A stretch of DNA of 59,350 nucleotides, from assembly GCA_046728175.1 (NCBI GenBank), contig JBKPEA010000090.1, positions 1 through 59,350 on the forward strand, written 5' to 3'. The notes beneath the pieces are model-generated. The model saw only the letters and a program-made list of their open reading frames with translations. It made no database searches and was not told the origin of the DNA. The first letter of the stretch is position 1; the number at the start of each line of letters is the position of its first letter. Source of the stretch: JAFAHS01 sp046728175. Lineage in GTDB: Bacteria; Desulfobacterota; Binatia; Binatales; Binataceae. Made by a program: the position numbers and the translations under genes. Below, in pieces: positions 8,355 to 17,498 of this stretch.

Positions 8355-10298
8355 CTACTTCACTTCCTTGAAATCTGCATCTACCACGTCTTCCCCGTCG
8401 CCCGGTTTCTGCTCGCCGCCTCCGGTCGCGCCGTCGGGTTGTGCACCGCCACCGGCAGCGCCGCCGTCACCGGGTTGCTGACCCTGCTGTGCGCGGCTCT
8501 TGCTGTACATAGCCTCTGCCAGCTTGTGCGATGCGTTGGACAGCGCTTCGGCCGCGCGATTCATCTCGTCGGCATCCTTGGATTCGAGCTTGCTCTTCGC
8601 GTTGGCCAGCGCCTCTTCGACGCTCTTGCGCGATGCCTCGTCGAGCTGCGAACCATACTCCTTCAGCGTCTTCTCGGTCGTGTAGACGAGGTTGTCGAGC
8701 TTGTTGCGCGCTTCGGCTTCGAGCCGCCGCTTGTGGTCACCCGCGGCGTGTTGCTCGGCGTCACGCACCATCTGCTTGATGTCTTCCTCGGAAAGTCCCG
8801 AAGAAGCCGTGATTTTGATTGACTGCTCCTTGTTGGTGCCCAGGTCCTTCGCGTGGACATTGACGATGCCGTTGGCATCGATATCGAAGGTGACCTCGAC
8901 TTGCGGCATGCCGCGCGGAGCCGGTGGAATTCCGATCAGGTCGAACTGGCCGAGCAGCTTGTTGTCGGTCGCCATCTCACGCTCGCCCTGGAAAACCCGG
9001 ATCGTGACCGCCGTTTGATTGTCTTGTGCGGTCGAAAATACCTGGCTCTTGCGGGTCGGAATGGTGGTGTTCTTCTCGATTAACTTGGTAAACACACCCC
9101 CCAGAGTTTCGATTCCGAGTGACAGCGGGGTCACGTCCAGCAACAGAACGTCCTTGACCTCGCCCTTGAGAACGCCGGCCTGGATGGCTGCGCCAACCGC
9201 AACCACTTCGTCAGGGTTGACGCCCTTGTGCCCTTCCTTGCCAAAGATTTTGCGCACCCGCTCCTGGACCGCCGGCATACGGGTCATACCGCCGACCAGC
9301 ACGATCTCGTTGACATCGCTCGCTTTGAGCGCCGCGTCGCGCAGTGCAGTCACGCAAGGCCCTTCGAGGCGGTCGAGCAGGTCCGCGCACAGCGCCTCGA
9401 GCTTGGCCCGGGTCAGCTTGATATTCAGGTGCTTGGGACCGGACTGGTCAGCCGTGATGAACGGCAGGTTGATGTCGGTCTCCATGACCGTGGATAGTTC
9501 GCACTTGGCCTTTTCCGCTGCTTCCTTGAGTCGCTGCAGCGCCATGCGATCCTTGCGTAAATCGATTCCCTGGTCGCGCTTGAATTCATCGGCCAGATAG
9601 TCGATGACGCGCTGGTCGAAGTCTTCACCACCCAGGAAGGTGTCCCCGTTGGTGGCCTTGACTTCAAACACGCCTTCGCCGAGTTCCAGAATCGAGATGT
9701 CGAAGGTACCGCCGCCCAGGTCGAACACGGCGATCTTTTCGTCCTTCTTCTTGTCGAGGCCATACGCGAGCGACGCAGCGGTCGGCTCGTTGATGATCCG
9801 CAGGACGTTGAGTCCCGCAATTCGTCCGGCATCCTTGGTCGCCTGTCGCTGTCCGTCGTTGAAATATGCCGGCACCGTGATGACCGCCTCGGTGACCTTC
9901 TCGCCGAGATAGTCTTCGGCCGTCTGCTTCATCTTCTGGAGGATGAATGCTGAGATCTCGGGGGGACTATAACGTTTGTCGCGAATTTCGACCCACGCGG
10001 CGCCGTCGTCGTTCTTCACGACCTTGTAAGGGAGCACCTTGGTGGCCTTCTGCACTTCGGCGTCCTCGAAGCGCCGACCCATCAGGCGCTTAATCGCAAA
10101 AACCGTATTGTTCGGATTGGTGATCGCTTGCCGCCGCGCTATCTGCCCCACCAGACGCTCGCCGGAGTCCGTAAATGCGACCACCGAAGGGGTGGTACGG
10201 CTACCTTCGGAATTGGCAATCACGACGGGATCGCCACCTTCCATCACCGCGACGCAACTATTGGTCGTCCCCAGGTCAATACCGATTACTTTTGCCAT
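8355..10298 (-). CDS. dnaK: Chaperone protein DnaK (Hsp70)
   Basis: ATP-dependent Hsp70 of 647 residues. Visible features include the phosphate-1 motif GIDLGTTNSC at the N-terminus, AVFDLGGGTFDISIL in the phosphate-2 region, IVLVGGMTRMPAVQ, the linker-proximal VLLLDVTPLSLGIETLGG, and the substrate-binding and lid domains. The C-terminus is Gly-rich and ends DADFKEVK. The open frame extends 14 codons upstream, but ATG 10298 is chosen because it places MAKVIGIDLG at the N-terminus as in nearly all DnaK proteins. It lies between grpE (56 bases upstream) and dnaJ. Confidence 0.99.
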   Translation of the reverse strand: MAKVIGIDLGTTNSCVAVMEGGDPVVIANSEGSRTTPSVVAFTDSGERLVGQIARRQAITNPNNTVFAIKRLMGRRFEDAEVQKATKVLPYKVVKNDDGAAWVEIRDKRYSPPEISAFILQKMKQTAEDYLGEKVTEAVITVPAYFNDGQRQATKDAGRIAGLNVLRIINEPTAASLAYGLDKKKDEKIAVFDLGGGTFDISILELGEGVFEVKATNGDTFLGGEDFDQRVIDYLADEFKRDQGIDLRKDRMALQRLKEAAEKAKCELSTVMETDINLPFITADQSGPKHLNIKLTRAKLEALCADLLDRLEGPCVTALRDAALKASDVNEIVLVGGMTRMPAVQERVRKIFGKEGHKGVNPDEVVAVGAAIQAGVLKGEVKDVLLLDVTPLSLGIETLGGVFTKLIEKNTTIPTRKSQVFSTAQDNQTAVTIRVFQGEREMATDNKLLGQFDLIGIPPAPRGMPQVEVTFDIDANGIVNVHAKDLGTNKEQSIKITASSGLSEEDIKQMVRDAEQHAAGDHKRRLEAEARNKLDNLVYTTEKTLKEYGSQLDEASRKSVEEALANAKSKLESKDADEMNRAAEALSNASHKLAEAMYSKSRAQQGQQPGDGGAAGGGAQPDGATGGGEQKPGDGEDVVDADFKEVK

Positions 10299-10354
10299 AT
10301 TCTTGATTGTCGCCCTGTGAGATTCCGGACTCTGCCTCAATAAATAATCATAAT

Positions 10355-11002
10355 CTAGTCGTTTTCAACTTCTGAAGTGTCGGGTTCGCCGTTGTTTCGC
10401 CGGTTGGAGACCCCCTTCGCCACCGTCACACTGGCTGGCCGCAATACCCGATCACCGATCAGATAGCCGCGGTGGAACTCATTTACGACCGTGTTAGGCG
10501 GATGCATGTCACTCGCAATGTGATCCACCGCCTCGTGGCGGGCCGGATCGAAGGGCTGACCTGCGGAGATAATTGGAACGACGCCCTGGGACTTTAGAAA
10601 ATCCAGCAGCGACCGGAGCACCATCTGAACCCCATCGACAATCACGGCGGGGTCCTTGGCTCCTTCGCGGGCCGCTCCAATGGCGCGCTCGAGATTGTCG
10701 ACAATCGGCAGCAGGTCACGCAGGACTCCCTCTTTCTGGATTCGAACGCTCTCCTCGCTCTGCTGGCGGATGCGTTTGCGGGCGTTCTCCCCGTCGGCCA
10801 GTGCCCGCAGATACTTGTCCTTGAGCTCGGCAAGCTCCTTTTCCTTCTCCTGGAGCTGGGTCTGAAGCTCCTGCCACCGTGCTTCGCCAGCGCCACTCGA
10901 CTCCGCCATTTCGTCGGTCAAGGTCACGAGGCCGGAACCGTTCGCCTCCCGGTCGTCGTGCATCTCGGGTTCGTCGGAATTGCCCTTGCGATCTTTGTTC
11001 AT
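10355..11002 (-). CDS. grpE: Nucleotide exchange factor GrpE
   Basis: Promotes ADP release from DnaK. The 215-residue protein has an acidic, charged N-terminal tail, a long helical region (about 45-115) with KDKYLRALADGENARKR, and the C-terminal beta domain with GVVPIISAGQPFDPARHEAV and GYLIGDRVLRPASVTVAKG, all diagnostic. ATG 11002 was preferred to an in-frame GTG five codons upstream; neither has a clear Shine-Dalgarno. Second gene of the hrcA-grpE-dnaK-dnaJ cluster. Confidence 0.96.
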   Translation of the reverse strand: MNKDRKGNSDEPEMHDDREANGSGLVTLTDEMAESSGAGEARWQELQTQLQEKEKELAELKDKYLRALADGENARKRIRQQSEESVRIQKEGVLRDLLPIVDNLERAIGAAREGAKDPAVIVDGVQMVLRSLLDFLKSQGVVPIISAGQPFDPARHEAVDHIASDMHPPNTVVNEFHRGYLIGDRVLRPASVTVAKGVSNRRNNGEPDTSEVEND

Positions 11003-11086
11003 ACTGGGAAACTGCACCCGTAGGAAAAATAAGCACGATTTCGATTCGCGCCAGTCTAGGAAGCAGAATGCTGTTTGAGAAATGCG

Positions 11087-12130
11087 CTAGTGCTCGAGCA
11101 ATCGAGTAAGCGTCCGGGCAGTATAGCCGACCAGCGGAATCACGCGGTCGTAGTCCATGCGAACCGGGCCGACTACCGCGAGGCTTCCCGCGGATGCGGA
11201 ACCGCTCGCATATGAAGCCGCAATAATGCTGAGACACGCCAGGCGGGGATCGTAGTTTTCCGAGCCGATCGAAACCATCAACCCGTTCTGCTGGATGCTC
11301 CGTTCGAGCAGGGCCAGCAGGGCCGACTTGTCATCCAGCGCGCGGAGCAGTTCGCGGACTCGTTCCGGGTCGGCAAATTCCGGCTGGTCGAGTGCCTTGA
11401 CCCTGCCCTCGACGTAAACCTCTGTGCTATCGCCCTTATCGCCAATCGCTCCTCCACCCAGCGCGAGGGCGTCGCGCCTGAACTGGTCGTATGCGGCACG
11501 CTCCTCCTTGAGCTGTCGCTCGATCCATCTGCGTGCTTCATCGAGGGTCTGACGGGCCAGCGACTCGTTCAGATAGCGGGCCATCCGATCGAGTTCGTCC
11601 TGCGTGAAGTCGCGGTCGGTCTCAACCAGGCGGTTTTCCACCCGATCCGCGGTCGCCACAAATACCCCCAGCACCTGCCGTTCGCGCAGGCGCACAAAGT
11701 TCACGCGCTCGATCGTCATAGCCTCCAGGCGCGGGGCCATCACCAACGCGGCCTGTCCGGTTAACAGCGCGAGCAGCTTCGGTGTATCGCGCATTACATC
11801 ATCCAGACCGCGAGGGCGGCCCGAGTAGTGAAGTTCTATCTGCGCGCGGTCCTCGAAAGCGATACGGGAGGACCCCAGCAGATGATCGACGTAGTAACGG
11901 AACGCCTTGTCGGTCGGAACGCGTCCGGCCGAAACGTGCGGTTGGGTCAGGAATCCCGACTCCTCCAGTTCGGCCATCAGGCTTCGTACCATCGCCGAGC
12001 GCACGCCCAGCGGGTAATGGGCCGCGACCTGTTGCGAGCCAACCGGTTCTGCGGTTGCGATGAATTCCTGCACGGTGGCCAGCAGGAGTGCATGACGTCG
12101 AGTGGAAAGCGAATTGGTTTCGCCGTTCAT
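11087..12130 (-). CDS. hrcA: Heat-inducible transcription repressor HrcA
   Basis: A 347-residue repressor that binds CIRCE operators (TTAGCACTC-N9-GAGTGCTAA type) and is kept active by GroEL. The N-terminal winged helix (about 10-75) contains AEPVGSQQVAAHYPLGVRSA and GFLTQPHVSAGRVPTDKAFRYYV, strongly diagnostic. The middle GAF-like and dimerisation regions follow, ending with VGPVRMDYDRVIPLVGYTA. It heads the grpE-dnaK-dnaJ cluster. No CIRCE is visible in the 115 bases upstream or before grpE. A perfect one lies upstream of groES near 50.08 kb, which should therefore be its main target in this window. Confidence 0.97.
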   Translation of the reverse strand: MNGETNSLSTRRHALLLATVQEFIATAEPVGSQQVAAHYPLGVRSAMVRSLMAELEESGFLTQPHVSAGRVPTDKAFRYYVDHLLGSSRIAFEDRAQIELHYSGRPRGLDDVMRDTPKLLALLTGQAALVMAPRLEAMTIERVNFVRLRERQVLGVFVATADRVENRLVETDRDFTQDELDRMARYLNESLARQTLDEARRWIERQLKEERAAYDQFRRDALALGGGAIGDKGDSTEVYVEGRVKALDQPEFADPERVRELLRALDDKSALLALLERSIQQNGLMVSIGSENYDPRLACLSIIAASYASGSASAGSLAVVGPVRMDYDRVIPLVGYTARTLTRLLEH

Positions 12131-12245
12131 TTCTCGAGGCCGAACCTCAATTACAATCTTGTTACCGCATCACCGATACATTCAAGTCCCAATCACAAGC
12201 AATGGCAGGTCCAACCAAGGTCGGATAATCTTTCACAGGGAAGGC

Positions 12246-13835
12246 ATGGCACGTAGGAGCAGACCCATACCAGCCCGGCGGCTTCAGCTGCCGGTGGTGC
12301 CGCGGAACACGTCGTGGATCGAAAGCGACGGCTACGACCGTCGGGCCTGGTCGGAGATCCTCGCAGGCGCCCCATCCGCCGCTGACCTGATGGAAGCGGG
12401 CGGGCGCTTGGTTCCTCACTTCGATGCGTTGTTGGCGGACCTCTTCCTCGCACTCTTCAAGTACAACCTGGTTTGGCAAAAACCCGACGCCGTCAGGCGG
12501 TCGGCTTCCCTGAATCGAGCAATCCTCGAGGAACTCCTGCCTTCCCCCGCATTCGAGGCGCTCAAGAGCCGGACGCTGCTGGAGGAGGACAAGGCCGCCA
12601 TCGCCGCGATGGTCCTCGGCGAGCGCGCGCTTGAGATGATCCGATCGGAGAAGCTGATCAACCGCAACGAGATGGTCGATCTGTGGGACCTGGAGCATCA
12701 GGAGCAGGACCTGGAATCGCGCGCTGAGACGTTGAAGACGGCGCAGGAAATGACCGATCGTAACGATGGCCCTCCAGAGGTGTCGGCAGAAGACAAGAAA
12801 AAGCTCGCCGGCATGGTCGAGGCGGCATCTCGCGCGGCGCAGGTTTCGCAGGCGCGTCTAAACCAGAAGACCCGCCAGGTCGAGCGTGATCTGAAAAACA
12901 GTGACCACGGAGAGTTGAAGCAGATGCAGGTCAAGTCCGTGGAACTTGCACAGAATATCGATCGGGCCGCCGAGGACAGTCATGCCTTCAGCCGCGAATT
13001 CGGCCAGGGCGGCAAGATGAACGCCGGCCAGCGCCTCGAACTCGGACGCCATCTGGCCCGCAGCCGCAAGCTCGGCGAACTGGCACGGCTGGTCGGTAGA
13101 ATGAAGCAGGATGCACGCGCGCTTCGACGCAAAACGCTCGATCGCGGGAGCAATGAGGCATACGGCATCGAACGCGGCTCGGATCTCGGAAGGATCATTC
13201 CCTCCGAGCTGGTCGCGCTGCATCATCCCGTGCTGGTCCAGGACTTCCGCCGCCGTCTGCTCGAGGGGGAAGTCCTGCAGTATTGGCTGCGCGAGGACGA
13301 GCAAAGGGGCAAAGGCCCGATGGTGGTGTGTATCGACGTCAGCTCTTCCATGCAGGGTGAGAAGGAACTGTGGGCGAAGGCGGTTGGGCTCACCTTGATG
13401 GATATCGCACGCCGGCAACGCCGCCTGTTTCGGGCGGTCCTCTTCTCTTCGGGCGAAGGCTCGCTGCGGGTTCTCGATCTGAACCGCGAACGGCGTTACG
13501 AACCGGAACTCGCCAAAGTGATCGAGATGGCCGAGTATTTTCCCGGCGGGGGCACCGATTTTCAGCAACCACTCGACGCCGCGGTGGCGTTGCTGGAAGA
13601 CCGCAAGCTCAAGCGCGGCGACATCGTCATGATCACCGACGGCGAATGCCAGGTATCACCCGAATGGCTGGCGCATCTGCGCGAGCGTAAGGACGCACTG
13701 CAATTCACGATCTTCGGCGTGCTGGTGGACGTTGGCTCGGTTGACACCTCCTCAATGGCGCAGTTCGCCGACAAGATAACTTCGGTAAAAAAGCTCACCA
13801 CAGAATCTTCTCGCGAGATATTCCTGGCAGTGTGA
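12246..13835 (+). CDS. VWA domain protein (ViaA/CoxE-like)
   Basis: A 529-residue cytoplasmic protein. The C-terminal von Willebrand A domain starts near residue 355. It has a complete MIDAS: DVSSSM in MVVCIDVSSSMQGEK, then GGGTDFQQPL and MITDGEC. The N-terminal 350 residues are helical and charged and include coiled-coil-like stretches with no named domain, as in ViaA. ViaA-type proteins act with a MoxR-class AAA+ ATPase, but none is encoded nearby. ATG 12246 was chosen because it has AGGGAAGG just upstream; the open frame continues 48 codons further. It is divergent from hrcA with about 115 bases between them. Function unknown. Confidence 0.8.
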   Translation: MARRSRPIPARRLQLPVVPRNTSWIESDGYDRRAWSEILAGAPSAADLMEAGGRLVPHFDALLADLFLALFKYNLVWQKPDAVRRSASLNRAILEELLPSPAFEALKSRTLLEEDKAAIAAMVLGERALEMIRSEKLINRNEMVDLWDLEHQEQDLESRAETLKTAQEMTDRNDGPPEVSAEDKKKLAGMVEAASRAAQVSQARLNQKTRQVERDLKNSDHGELKQMQVKSVELAQNIDRAAEDSHAFSREFGQGGKMNAGQRLELGRHLARSRKLGELARLVGRMKQDARALRRKTLDRGSNEAYGIERGSDLGRIIPSELVALHHPVLVQDFRRRLLEGEVLQYWLREDEQRGKGPMVVCIDVSSSMQGEKELWAKAVGLTLMDIARRQRRLFRAVLFSSGEGSLRVLDLNRERRYEPELAKVIEMAEYFPGGGTDFQQPLDAAVALLEDRKLKRGDIVMITDGECQVSPEWLAHLRERKDALQFTIFGVLVDVGSVDTSSMAQFADKITSVKKLTTESSREIFLAV

Positions 13836-14092
13836 GGGGTCGGATGCGATTCCTTAACTTGAAGGAGCGCTGAAGCGATCGGGCACCGGCTACCGGATGT
13901 CAGTTAATTCTGACACCGAATCGTTTAGCTTCGGGCAGATTACGGGTTGGGGTCGCTGGTCGGCAAATCGACCAGCAATCCGTCGGGGTTCACTCCGCCT
14001 GAATTCTCAACGCTCAAGCCGCCGTGATGCGCGAGGTGGCGCCCTTTCGCACGGCGGCGTCGATATTGAGCGTGAGCTACAATTGAACAGCC

Positions 14093-14578
14093 ATGCAGAT
14101 CATGTTGATCCCCATAGACCGCTCCAACTATCGCGCCATGTGGCGGCTGCAGCTCAAGCCGGAGCAGCGGACCTTCGTATCGCCACCCGCGTGGTCGCTC
14201 GCGCGCTGCTACGTCAGAGCCGTCGGCGAAGAGTACGAGCATCTGCCGCACCTGATCAGTGCTGGCCGCACGATTGTTGGCTATTCAACGATCGTGTGCG
14301 ACCCGCGCAGCGAAGAGGAATATTGGATCGACGACATCATGATCGACGCGACGCAGCAGGGGCGTGGTTATGGGCGCGCCGCAGTGGTCGAAACGCTTCG
14401 AACGATCGTGAAACGCTATCCCCGATGCCGCGCTGTCCAGCTCGTATGCTTCCGCGCCAACACCAACGCTGCGGCGCTCTACCTGAGCCTGGGCTTCGTA
14501 AAAACCGGGGAAACTGATCCCGTGTTCGACGAGCCGATCTATCGACTGAGCGACTCCGGATTGGATGAACTACGCTAG
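14093..14578 (+). CDS. GNAT family N-acetyltransferase
   Basis: A 161-residue single-domain acetyl-CoA-dependent acetyltransferase. Motif A is visible as WIDDIMIDATQQGRGYGRAAV (Q/RxxGxG/A acetyl-CoA loop QQGRGYG) at about 83-103, and the C-terminal motif B as NTNAAALYLSLGFVKTGE at about 124-141. The fold and spacing resemble spermine/spermidine acetyltransferases of the BltD type, but the substrate cannot be assigned. The 257 bases upstream, between the VWA gene and this one, hold no recognisable feature. Confidence 0.85.
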   Translation: MQIMLIPIDRSNYRAMWRLQLKPEQRTFVSPPAWSLARCYVRAVGEEYEHLPHLISAGRTIVGYSTIVCDPRSEEEYWIDDIMIDATQQGRGYGRAAVVETLRTIVKRYPRCRAVQLVCFRANTNAAALYLSLGFVKTGETDPVFDEPIYRLSDSGLDELR

Positions 14579-14728
14579 TCGATCCGGATTGCCAGCTGGC
14601 GGATCGGCCGCGACTAATGACGCGCCGCTACTTGCCAACCCACGGGTCGGTATTCGACAGCGCGACCCGAAATTCACTCACCCGCCAGCACCGAGGACTT
14701 TCGCGCTCACCGGTCATGCTGGACGCAC

Positions 14729-14758
14729 AAAAAGAAGGCCGGCGATTCGCCGGCCTTC
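14729..14758 (-). terminator. Rho-independent terminator of the di-iron protein gene
   Basis: A perfect 11-bp stem (GAAGGCCGGCG paired with CGCCGGCCTTC, 3-base loop) lies 19 bases past the stop of the minus-strand gene at 14777. On that strand it is followed by a run of five T. It may also slow plus-strand transcription from the acetyltransferase gene. Confidence 0.85.
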
Positions 14759-14776
14759 ATCCATTTAGGGCAGCGG

Positions 14777-15775
14777 CTAGGCGGCCGATGCCATCTGCAT
14801 GACGCCGAGCTGCGTGTACCACGGTTCGGTGCGCTGGTTAATCAAGTCCAGCTGACGCAGGCAGGGAATGATCGTATCGACGAACAGAAATGAGTTGAAC
14901 TGCTGCTCCATCTGAGCCTCGGCCTTCGCCCATTCCGGATTGCGTTGCATTTCGGTCTCGACATCTTTCATCGAGATACCCACTTCCTCGAACACTGAGG
15001 TGCCGGAAAGGAACCCGTCCTTGGGCTGCCCGTCAACGATCTTGGTGACCATCATGTCGCAGGCGGTGAAAGCGAAGTCTTCGAGATCCTTCTTGTCTTT
15101 GCCGTTGAGCTTGCGCACGGCCTCACGCAACGCCAGCATTCCGAAGCCGACGTGGCGCGATTCGTCCTTCATGATGTATTCCAGCAGCTCCTTCAGCAGG
15201 GCGTCTTTGGTCTCGCGCTGCATGAAGCGAAAAGCGGCGATGGCCAGGCCCTCGGCGACGATTTGCATGCCGACATACTTGGGCTCCCATCGCTGGTGCT
15301 CGATAACCGCGCACAGCAGCCGGTTGAGTGTCGGATCGATCGGATAAATCTTGTCGAGTTTGGTGATGTACTTGCGGAAGCCCTCGACGTGCCGAGCTTC
15401 GTCCATAACCTGCGCGGCCGCACACATCTTCGCATCGAGGTCGGGCGCCGCCTCGACCAGCTGCCCGCAGACCATAAGCGCGCCCTGCTCGCCGTGCAGG
15501 AACTGCGAAAGGCGCCACGCGGCAAACTTGCGCATCAATTGATCCTTACGCTCCTGGCTGAGCGATCGGTAAAGCTCGGTTTGAAACATCGGCATCATCG
15601 ACATGTCGATGACTTCCCGTTCGATTGGCCGATCCCAGTTGATGGTGGTGGACACGTTCCATTGATCGCGTTTGGCGTTCTCGTAGAGCCGATCCATCTG
15701 GGGGAACAATACGTCGTAGTTCCAGTGGAAAACGTTGCTGAGAGGGGTCTGTACTTCAGTCCGCTCGGTGAACAT
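14777..15775 (-). CDS. Ferritin-like di-iron protein (AurF/R2-like oxygenase candidate)
   Basis: A 332-residue soluble helical protein with a complete carboxylate di-iron ligand set: Glu96 (FLHGEQGAL), Glu126-x-x-His129 (MDEARHVEGF), Glu175 (VAEGLAIAAF) and Glu205-x-x-His208 (KDESRHVGFG). This E, ExxH, E, ExxH pattern is shared by ribonucleotide reductase R2-like and ferritin-like oxygenases, including AurF-type N-oxygenases. The ligands support a di-iron enzyme; the substrate is unknown. A TetR regulator ends 19 bases upstream on the same strand, so the pair is probably one operon, closed by a strong terminator. An oxidative or desaturase-like role is inference. Confidence 0.82.
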   Translation of the reverse strand: MFTERTEVQTPLSNVFHWNYDVLFPQMDRLYENAKRDQWNVSTTINWDRPIEREVIDMSMMPMFQTELYRSLSQERKDQLMRKFAAWRLSQFLHGEQGALMVCGQLVEAAPDLDAKMCAAAQVMDEARHVEGFRKYITKLDKIYPIDPTLNRLLCAVIEHQRWEPKYVGMQIVAEGLAIAAFRFMQRETKDALLKELLEYIMKDESRHVGFGMLALREAVRKLNGKDKKDLEDFAFTACDMMVTKIVDGQPKDGFLSGTSVFEEVGISMKDVETEMQRNPEWAKAEAQMEQQFNSFLFVDTIIPCLRQLDLINQRTEPWYTQLGVMQMASAA

Positions 15776-15794
15776 CGAATAGCGCCTCCGGGTA

Positions 15795-16409
15795 TCAACT
15801 AACGTCGAGGCGGGCCGAACGTTCCAGGCCGCCTAACGCAAAATTAACTGTGGTTTCCTTAAGTTCCGCGAGCGAGAGATCTTCTCGCTCGAGCAGCCAG
15901 GTGATGGCTCGGGAAAGCATCCCGATGGTGAGATGCGCGACCGCATCGGCTTGCGATCCGATCGCCGGTTCTAGGTCGATGCGAAGATCGTCGATGAAGG
16001 TCTGGTGTACGCGAACCATCAGGTCCAGGAATGCCGGACCATGCCCAAACACGATGCGAAACGATTCGGGCGACTGTGCGGCCGCGTCCAAGATCGTGCT
16101 GATGGTAATGCGCAACTTCTGTGCCGGATCTTGAGTTCCCCCCTTCGCTTCGACCAGTGCCTCGCGCAGGTGGCCGGCTCCGTAGTCGATCAATTCGATG
16201 AAGATTTCGTTCTTGGTCTTGAAATGAAGGTAGAACGTCCCCAGGCCCACGTCTGCCTCAGAGGCAATGTCAGCGATTCGGGTGTTGTGGTAACCCTTGC
16301 GCGCAATCACGCGCTCGGCCGCTTCCAAAAGCTCGACGCGAGTTTTCTCGCGCCGTCTTTCGAACCGGTTCGCCCCGGATTCCCTGAGATTTCGCGCGGT
16401 TTCGGCCAC
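15795..16409 (-). CDS. TetR/AcrR family transcriptional regulator
   Basis: A 204-residue TetR-type repressor. The N-terminal helix-turn-helix (about 18-65) includes TRVELLEAAERVIARKGYHN, TRIADIASEADVGLGTFYLHF and the following KTKNEIFIELI. The C-terminal ligand-binding region is not assignable to a known effector. The di-iron protein gene lies directly downstream. A perfect 12-base palindrome begins 10 bases before its start codon and is a likely autoregulatory operator. Confidence 0.9.
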   Translation of the reverse strand: MAETARNLRESGANRFERRREKTRVELLEAAERVIARKGYHNTRIADIASEADVGLGTFYLHFKTKNEIFIELIDYGAGHLREALVEAKGGTQDPAQKLRITISTILDAAAQSPESFRIVFGHGPAFLDLMVRVHQTFIDDLRIDLEPAIGSQADAVAHLTIGMLSRAITWLLEREDLSLAELKETTVNFALGGLERSARLDVS

Positions 16410-16419
16410 GTCTGAATCT

Positions 16420-16431
16420 ATAATCGATTAT
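16420..16431. promoter_or_regulatory. Palindromic operator candidate upstream of the TetR gene
   Basis: ATAATCGATTAT is a perfect 12-base palindrome in AT-rich DNA 10 bases upstream of the TetR start codon. Its position and symmetry suit autorepression by a TetR dimer. The palindrome is shorter than most TetR operators, so the assignment is tentative. The remaining bases to 16529 show no other clear signal. Confidence 0.4.
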
Positions 16432-16529
16432 GAATAATGAGTCAATTCCGAGCTTATATTCAAAACTGAAGATATATTCAGATAGGGACCGGCGGGCAAG
16501 ATTCGCGTGAGAATAAGGGAGTTTATCGG

Positions 16530-17315
16530 CTAGGGGTTGCCGCCAGAATCGCTTGGTCCGCCACCCTGATCGCCCGCTGGAGAATTGTCCTGACCAGTCT
16601 CGTCCGGACTTATTTCCTCGGGGACGATTACGGGCTCGGTGAAGTCCGACGCGAGACCGCAGCAGATGAGAAAACTCGAGCCGGCCCGAGGCTGGGCCGC
16701 GTACGCCTGGAGCGAGCCGTCAGCCAATACCTTAACCGCCTGATAGCTGACCGTCCCTGACCAGCGCTCGATTGTGAACACATAGAACGACCCGCGGTCG
16801 AGGGGTTCGGGCGGCCCCGCGTCGGGGAGCAGTTGCGAAAAATGCGGAGGCACTTTCCCGTATTCAAGTTGCTTTACCGCCCAACCGGAACTGCCGATGT
16901 CGGAAATGCGGCCGGCCAGACTGCGGTCCGCTCGGATTTCCCAAATGGGCACTCCACCATCGAAGCGAATCACCGATGCGCTACGCCCGGAATGGGTCTG
17001 AGTCGTCTGGATAACTTCCGCTCCGAAATACTTGCTCACCGTCGCGCGCTCCATCGAATCCTTGGGACGGCTGTAGCTGATCTCGACGGTCGCAGTAGGC
17101 GGTGGTTGCGGTTCAGCGCTGGCGTCGGTCGCACTGTCATCGGCCCCGATGTCTTCAACCTTCTTTTTTGAACTGCATCCGCAGCTTGACAGCGCGATTA
17201 GCACCAGCATCGCTAGCGCGACCGCCGTGGTCGCCCACCACCGGGTAGCGGCGGGTTGTGGGACGGCGCAGTGATCGGCCACAACCGTGGCCCCGCAAAC
17301 AGAATTGCTCTTCAT
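16530..17315 (-). CDS. Hypothetical lipoprotein
   Basis: A 261-residue protein with no recognised domain. A hydrophobic segment at about 27-45 is followed by LSSC, an acceptable lipobox, so it is probably a lipid-anchored periplasmic or outer-membrane protein. The first 25 residues before the helix are unusually long for a signal peptide, so the true start may be internal. A Pro/Ala/Asp-rich linker follows, and the C-terminus is a Gly/Asp/Ser-rich tail (QGGGPSDSGGNP). The central part (about 75-220) is compositionally ordinary. No operon partner is obvious; the gene is followed by the terminal region of the TetR locus. Confidence 0.6.
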   Translation of the reverse strand: MKSNSVCGATVVADHCAVPQPAATRWWATTAVALAMLVLIALSSCGCSSKKKVEDIGADDSATDASAEPQPPPTATVEISYSRPKDSMERATVSKYFGAEVIQTTQTHSGRSASVIRFDGGVPIWEIRADRSLAGRISDIGSSGWAVKQLEYGKVPPHFSQLLPDAGPPEPLDRGSFYVFTIERWSGTVSYQAVKVLADGSLQAYAAQPRAGSSFLICCGLASDFTEPVIVPEEISPDETGQDNSPAGDQGGGPSDSGGNP

Positions 17316-17498
17316 CTCCGCTTTGATCGGTCAGTGTTTACGGCTGGTGACCGGGCCAGCTTCAAGCCGCGCCGCCCTGCCGTCGACCGCTTCCGATTTT
17401 CGCGTATGCACGAACCCGTCTCAAGTGAGCAGTCCATCGAGGCAGCAACCGATGGCCTGGCTCGGTCAAGTGCCGGCTTCCAAGCGAGCGCGGAGAAG

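Noticed and set aside
12131..12245. CTTGAA in the hrcA upstream region as a sigma-32 -35 box
   Set aside because: No CCCAT-like -10 follows at a suitable distance, so the promoter cannot be assigned.
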